Below, piece after piece: positions 60,572 through 64,000 of a DNA stretch of 64,000 nucleotides. This DNA is from JACMLD01 sp038229695. GTDB taxonomy: Bacteria > Bacteroidota > Bacteroidia > Chitinophagales > Chitinophagaceae. The stretch spans positions 1 to 64,000 of the forward strand of contig JBBROE010000001.1 of the NCBI GenBank assembly GCA_038229695.1, in the 5' to 3' direction. The translations under genes and the position numbers were made by a program. The notes beneath the pieces were generated by a model, which ran no database searches, was not told the DNA's origin, and saw only the letters and a program-made list of their open reading frames with translations. Position 1 is the stretch's first letter. Every line of letters starts with the position of its first letter.

Positions 60572-61138
60572 TTATTTTTTGACCCTTCCCCAGTTCTCAC
60601 CGCTTTTGATCCGGTACATGGTCATTTCACTTACGCCATATTTCTCGGCAATCTTTTTAATAGTGAGCTTTCGTTTGGGGTCGTCCAGTGTTTTCTTAAT
60701 CGACTTCACCTGTACGGCTGATAATTTTAAACCTACTGTCCTGTTGGCCTGTACTTTTTTGTAGGCAATTTTAGCCGGGCTTTTTTGCTGGTGTTCAATC
60801 ATTGTCTCCAGGGAAGACCACTGCAGGTTTTTACTGCTGTTATCCATTTTATTATGGTTGATATGGATAACATACTTGTGTTTGTTACTCGGCTTCTTGT
60901 TGAAAAGCCGCGCAATCTCCCGGTGAATGTACAGTGTGCCATTGTTTTCCGGGCGGTGAAGATTTAAGGTTTTGTAACCGGTGGTTATGGAACCCTGAAG
61001 CAGCTTGCCGTCCTGGAGCACATCGTCCTTATAACTGGCAATACGTCCCTGTGAAGATAAGGCGTACTTGTTTCGGAGCTGCTTCCATCCGGGAAACTGG
61101 AGCGGTTTCCATACTTCGGCGGAGAGTGCTTTTATCAT
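60572..61138 (-). CDS. NUMOD4/HNH-like DNA-binding protein (homing-endonuclease type)
   Basis: A 188-residue protein with three parts. A NUMOD4-like N-terminus ('VWKPLQFPGW', 'YALSSQGRIASYKDD') is followed by an HNH_3-like core: 'YIHREIARLF', 'KYVIHINHNKMDN' and 'SKNLQW', retaining the central His and the Asn but with Ile in place of the usual Asn/Asp before His. The C-terminal helix-turn-helix is 'LTIKKIAEKYGVSEMTMYRI'. It resembles free-standing phage/homing HNH nucleases, with no intron or intein in the neighbouring genes. It lacks other mobile context and has its own strong terminator. Confidence 0.78.
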   Translation of the reverse strand: MIKALSAEVWKPLQFPGWKQLRNKYALSSQGRIASYKDDVLQDGKLLQGSITTGYKTLNLHRPENNGTLYIHREIARLFNKKPSNKHKYVIHINHNKMDNSSKNLQWSSLETMIEHQQKSPAKIAYKKVQANRTVGLKLSAVQVKSIKKTLDDPKRKLTIKKIAEKYGVSEMTMYRIKSGENWGRVKK

Positions 61139-61268
61139 GCCTGGTATTTTTTTAAAGTTACTGAAATAATACAGCTAAAAATTTATTTTTCTTGTTGTTG
61201 TGGTGAAACTGCCCCTATTGGTAACGGTTGGGTAATTGCCGCCATACCTTGGGCCGTTCACCAGGCAT

Positions 61269-63383
61269 TTATCGGTCCATCAATTCCAGGAATTCACTTT
61301 CCGTAATCACTTTAATACCCGGTATTTTTTTAGCCTTTTCCAGTTTTAAACCGGCATCTTCTCCCACTATCAGGTAATTGAGTTTGCTGCTCACTCCACT
61401 GAGTAACCGCCCGCCTTTCGCTTCCACCTGTTCTTCCGCCTCTGCGCGTTTCAACTGTTGCAGGGTGCCGGTGAATAAAAAAGTAAGGCCGGCCAGGTTG
61501 CCTTTTGCTTCATGTTCACTATCCCGGTGCTTCAGCTGTACACCGGCGTCTTCCAGTTCCTGCAGCATTTTTATATTATCCCTGTTATGAAAGAACTCGT
61601 ATATGCTACCAGCTACTTTCGGGCCAACATCTTCCAGCTTCAGGAGGTCGTCCTGGGTAAGCGCTGCTGCATCCGGCAGGTACCTGACTGCCCGCGCCAG
61701 TATTTTGGCGGTGGTTTCGCCCACGTACCGGATACCCAGCCCGAATATAACGCGGTGGAGTGGTTGCAGTTTAGACTTTTCTATGGCCGCCGAGAGGTTA
61801 TCTATTGATTTTTTTCCGAATCCTTCCATTGAAGCGATTGCGTTAAAGTCAATATGATAAATACCGGGGATGCTTTTTAATACACCAGCCTCAAAGAAAC
61901 GCTTTACGTTGGCTTCCCCGAAGCTGCGGATATCCATGGCATCCTTGCTTACAAAATGAATGATGCGTTCCGTTACCTGGGCAGGGCATGCAGGGTTGAT
62001 ACAGCGCCAGACCGCTTCTTCGGCGGGCTTTACCAGCTTGTGATCGCAGGCAGGACAGCGGGAGGGAAATACAATCGGCGTGGCCGCTTTGGTGCGCAGC
62101 TCGGGAAGCGATTTTACGATGTAAGGAATTACATCACCTGCGCGTTCCACCAGCACCGTATCGCCAATCATGAGATCCTTCTCCCGGATCATTTCTTCGT
62201 TGAACAGGGATACCGATGTTACCGTCACTCCGCCAATGGGTACGGGATCGATTTTGGCGACCGGCGTTACAGACCCGGTTCTGCCGACCTGGAATTCCAC
62301 TGCGCGGAGTTTGCTGGTTCCCTGCCTGGCTTTGAATTTAAAAGCCATCGCCCACCTGGGGTGATGGGTTGTCTGGCCCAGCTTGTCCTGCAGGTCAATG
62401 GAATTTACTTTGATCACCATTCCATCGATTTCGTAGGGTAATTCCTCGCGGCCGGTTTCAAACTGCCGGGCATAATCGATCACAGCTCCGATGCCGCGAA
62501 AGATTTTCTGCTCTTTCACCGGGCTGCGGAACCCGAGGTTCCACAACATCTCCAGTGAGCTGCTGTGCCGGGCAAGCGCTGCTTCTCCTTTCTTGTTGGT
62601 GTCTACATCCAGCCCGTCGGCGGTGTAATAGCTGATGTGGTATAGAAATGCCTCCAGGTTTCTTCTCTTTACTTCCGCCGGATCCTTAATGCGCAACGAT
62701 CCGGAGGCCGCGTTACGCGGGTTGGCCAACGGTGCCAGGCCTGCTGCAGCGAGTTCGTCATTGTATTGCTTAAAGCTTTTTTTACTCATCAGCACCTCGC
62801 CCCGTATTTCCACCTGTTGCAGGCCGTAGGCAGAAAACGCAGCCGAAAGCGGAACTGATTTAATCTGCCTGATGTTGGTGGTGATCTCATCGCCCTGTAC
62901 ACCGTCGCCGCGGGTAGCCGCCCGCGTTAGCAGGTCGTTTTCATACACCAGGGATATACTTGCCCCGTCAAATTTGGGTTCCACGCAATATTCCACCTCC
63001 GCCAGGCCGGTTCCCTCCCTCACCTTCCGGTCCCAGTCCGCCAGGTCGGCTTCGTCATAGGAGTTTTCCAGGGAAAGCATGCCCACGAGGTGTTGTACCG
63101 CAGGGAAATCCCTGGTGAGGCCTTTGGCTACCCGCTGCGTCGGGGAATCACCGGTAATGAGGGCCGGGTTGCTTTCTTCCAGGTACTCCAGCGCCTTATA
63201 CAACTGGTCGTATTCGAAGTCCGCCAGCAGCGGGTCGTCCATCACGTAGTAACGGTATTCATGAAAACGAAGCACCTTTCTCAGGTCGTCTGTTTCTGCG
63301 GGGGAGAGCGGGGCATCCTGTTGGGCGTGCAGCAGGCGGCGCGTGAGATCCTGTAATGATTTGGTCTGGCTAACCGAGTACAT
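61269..63383 (-). CDS. ligA: NAD-dependent DNA ligase LigA
   Basis: A 704-residue ligase joining Okazaki fragments. It has the NAD-binding Ia domain ('YRYYVMDDPLLADFEYDQL'), adenylation Lys137 in 'VEPKFDGASI', 'RGDGVQGDEIT', an OB fold, a four-Cys zinc finger ('CPACDHKL' and 'CINPACPA'), helix-hairpin-helix repeats, and a C-terminal BRCT domain ('GLTFLFTGTLQQLKRAEAEE'). Domain order and length are standard. Confidence 0.97.
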   Translation of the reverse strand: MYSVSQTKSLQDLTRRLLHAQQDAPLSPAETDDLRKVLRFHEYRYYVMDDPLLADFEYDQLYKALEYLEESNPALITGDSPTQRVAKGLTRDFPAVQHLVGMLSLENSYDEADLADWDRKVREGTGLAEVEYCVEPKFDGASISLVYENDLLTRAATRGDGVQGDEITTNIRQIKSVPLSAAFSAYGLQQVEIRGEVLMSKKSFKQYNDELAAAGLAPLANPRNAASGSLRIKDPAEVKRRNLEAFLYHISYYTADGLDVDTNKKGEAALARHSSSLEMLWNLGFRSPVKEQKIFRGIGAVIDYARQFETGREELPYEIDGMVIKVNSIDLQDKLGQTTHHPRWAMAFKFKARQGTSKLRAVEFQVGRTGSVTPVAKIDPVPIGGVTVTSVSLFNEEMIREKDLMIGDTVLVERAGDVIPYIVKSLPELRTKAATPIVFPSRCPACDHKLVKPAEEAVWRCINPACPAQVTERIIHFVSKDAMDIRSFGEANVKRFFEAGVLKSIPGIYHIDFNAIASMEGFGKKSIDNLSAAIEKSKLQPLHRVIFGLGIRYVGETTAKILARAVRYLPDAAALTQDDLLKLEDVGPKVAGSIYEFFHNRDNIKMLQELEDAGVQLKHRDSEHEAKGNLAGLTFLFTGTLQQLKRAEAEEQVEAKGGRLLSGVSSKLNYLIVGEDAGLKLEKAKKIPGIKVITESEFLELMDR

Positions 63384-63513
63384 AAAAACGCTGTTTGTCC
63401 CTAAAATTACGGCATGCGGTGGTTCCGGGCATGGTTGGCCTGCCGGCCGTAGGCGATACGGCCAATTCTCAGCGTTTCACGGTGTTGGGTAATACTACAA
63501 AAAGGGGTGATTA

Positions 63514-63747
63514 TTAAGCCGTGCTCTTCAGGTCGGCCCGGTTCTTCCGGTAACCCGGGGCGATGGAGCGCAGGATGAAATCGTTCTTTGACTTTTTACG
63601 GGAAGACAGCAGGGAGTACAGCGCCCAGCCAGCGGCAAGCGGCCAGCCGGCAACGCTGATTTGGAGCGCGAGGCAACAATACCCGGCAACGTATTTTTCA
63701 CGGAGGAAAAATGAAAACCAGGGCAAAAGCACCGCTATTCTTTTCAT
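63514..63747 (-). CDS. Small membrane protein, YqaE/Pmp3-like
   Basis: A 77-residue protein with two hydrophobic segments ('IAVLLPWFSFFLREKYVAG' and 'LALQISVAGWPLAAGWALY') separated by a turn, and a basic cytoplasmic tail. The layout resembles the UPF0057/YqaE-type small membrane proteins of Bacteroidota, though the similarity is distant. Function unknown. It lies upstream of ligA on the same strand, 130 bases apart. Confidence 0.6.
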   Translation of the reverse strand: MKRIAVLLPWFSFFLREKYVAGYCCLALQISVAGWPLAAGWALYSLLSSRKKSKNDFILRSIAPGYRKNRADLKSTA

Positions 63748-63945
63748 GTTTGGGGATTACGCTGCTTAAACGAATGCGCCGGAAGCCTTAGTATCGGGAG
63801 CGCTCAAATTAACACGACACCCGTGCCTGCGCTCCCACCGCGGGTTCCCGGATCCGGCTTCTTCTTAATATTGACGTGATTTTCCGCTTAACATATCTTG
63901 GCCATCAGTTATCTTTAACTCCCTGTCACCACGTAAACGAATTGC

Positions 63946-64000
63946 ATGTCCCCGAAAGCTTATCAGAAGAATATTCAAACCATTTTAAAGGAACTGGGAA
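63946..64000 (+). CDS. Start of a gene running off the right edge
   Basis: ATG 63946 opens a frame that is still open at 64000 (begins MSPKAYQKNIQTILKEL). Only 18 codons are visible; a near-consensus -7 box (TATCTTTA) lies about ten bases before 63940. The amphipathic helix-like start looks protein-like, but the family cannot be told. Confidence 0.4.
   Translation, partial: MSPKAYQKNIQTILKELG

Noticed and set aside
1..64000. CRISPR arrays, tRNA/rRNA genes, insertion sequences, prophage or restriction/defence islands
   Set aside because: I looked through the gaps on both strands and found no spaced repeats, no tRNA T-loop signatures, no transposase or integrase genes and no defence cassettes. 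The HNH-like gene and the SNF2 fragment alone do not make a defence system.

Overview
The window reads as chromosomal DNA of a Bacteroidota bacterium, most likely family Chitinophagaceae (Chitinophaga/Niastella/Puia-like). The evidence is the gene content (outer-membrane beta-barrel protein with a carboxypeptidase-regulatory-like domain, DUF4834, GH3-family protein, lamin-tail proteins, MnmD, TlpA-like thioredoxin with DUF4369-type N-terminus), the mid-50s GC look, and many copies of the Bacteroidota core promoter (TTG at -33, TAnnTTTG at -7) directly upstream of genes. I see no rRNA, tRNA, CRISPR, insertion sequence, prophage or conjugation gene. It is mostly core genome, densely packed on both strands.

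Layout. 1-5.9 kb: 3' part of a SNF2 helicase, an outer-membrane beta-barrel protein whose signal peptide lacks a normal start codon, and a HAD phosphatase. 6-12.7 kb: the translation/transcription cluster rimP-nusA-infB followed by a SurA-type prolyl isomerase. 12.8-16.9 kb: a multi-PAS/GAF histidine kinase with its NarL-type response regulator. 17-25.3 kb: PurF-like amidotransferase, SixA, a glycosyltransferase, two tiny unknown genes, aminotransferase, MsrB, adenylate kinase, enoyl-CoA hydratase and an AlkA-type glycosylase. 25.4-33.1 kb: FabG, GH3, LptB, MetF, a double-parvulin isomerase and a TlpA-like protein. 33.3-45.9 kb: RlmD, a tandem rhomboid pair (one active-looking, one with the catalytic residues replaced), an endonuclease/phosphatase-fold protein, CysS, an amidohydrolase, MnmD, a second DNA glycosylase, a decayed gene, ObgE and a GH30 glycosidase. 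46-52.8 kb: TetR regulator, PfkB kinase, M13 metallopeptidase, lamin-tail secreted protein, and asd preceded by what looks like a complete ribosome-mediated attenuator. 52.9-59.7 kb: a TolC/RND/adaptor efflux operon with a divergent AraC regulator. 59.7-64 kb: DUF2461, a NUMOD4/HNH-like protein, LigA, a small YqaE-like membrane protein and the first codons of a gene leaving the window.

The strongest candidate for something undescribed is the 51.6-51.8 kb asd leader. A good promoter begins a transcript that can encode a 20-codon, lysine-rich peptide. This is followed by three mutually exclusive stem options ending in an intrinsic terminator with eight T. That is the 1:2 / 2:3 / 3:4 logic of classical amino-acid attenuation, placed before the aspartate-pathway gene that feeds lysine synthesis. 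Other points worth a second look are the rhomboid/pseudo-rhomboid pair, the GNRA-capped hairpin in front of rimP, promoters that abut start codons (leaderless-type genes), the 44-residue Cys/Gly-rich lipoprotein, and a previously coding stretch at 42.8-43.2 kb. All assignments come from reading motifs and architecture by eye; no database search was run.
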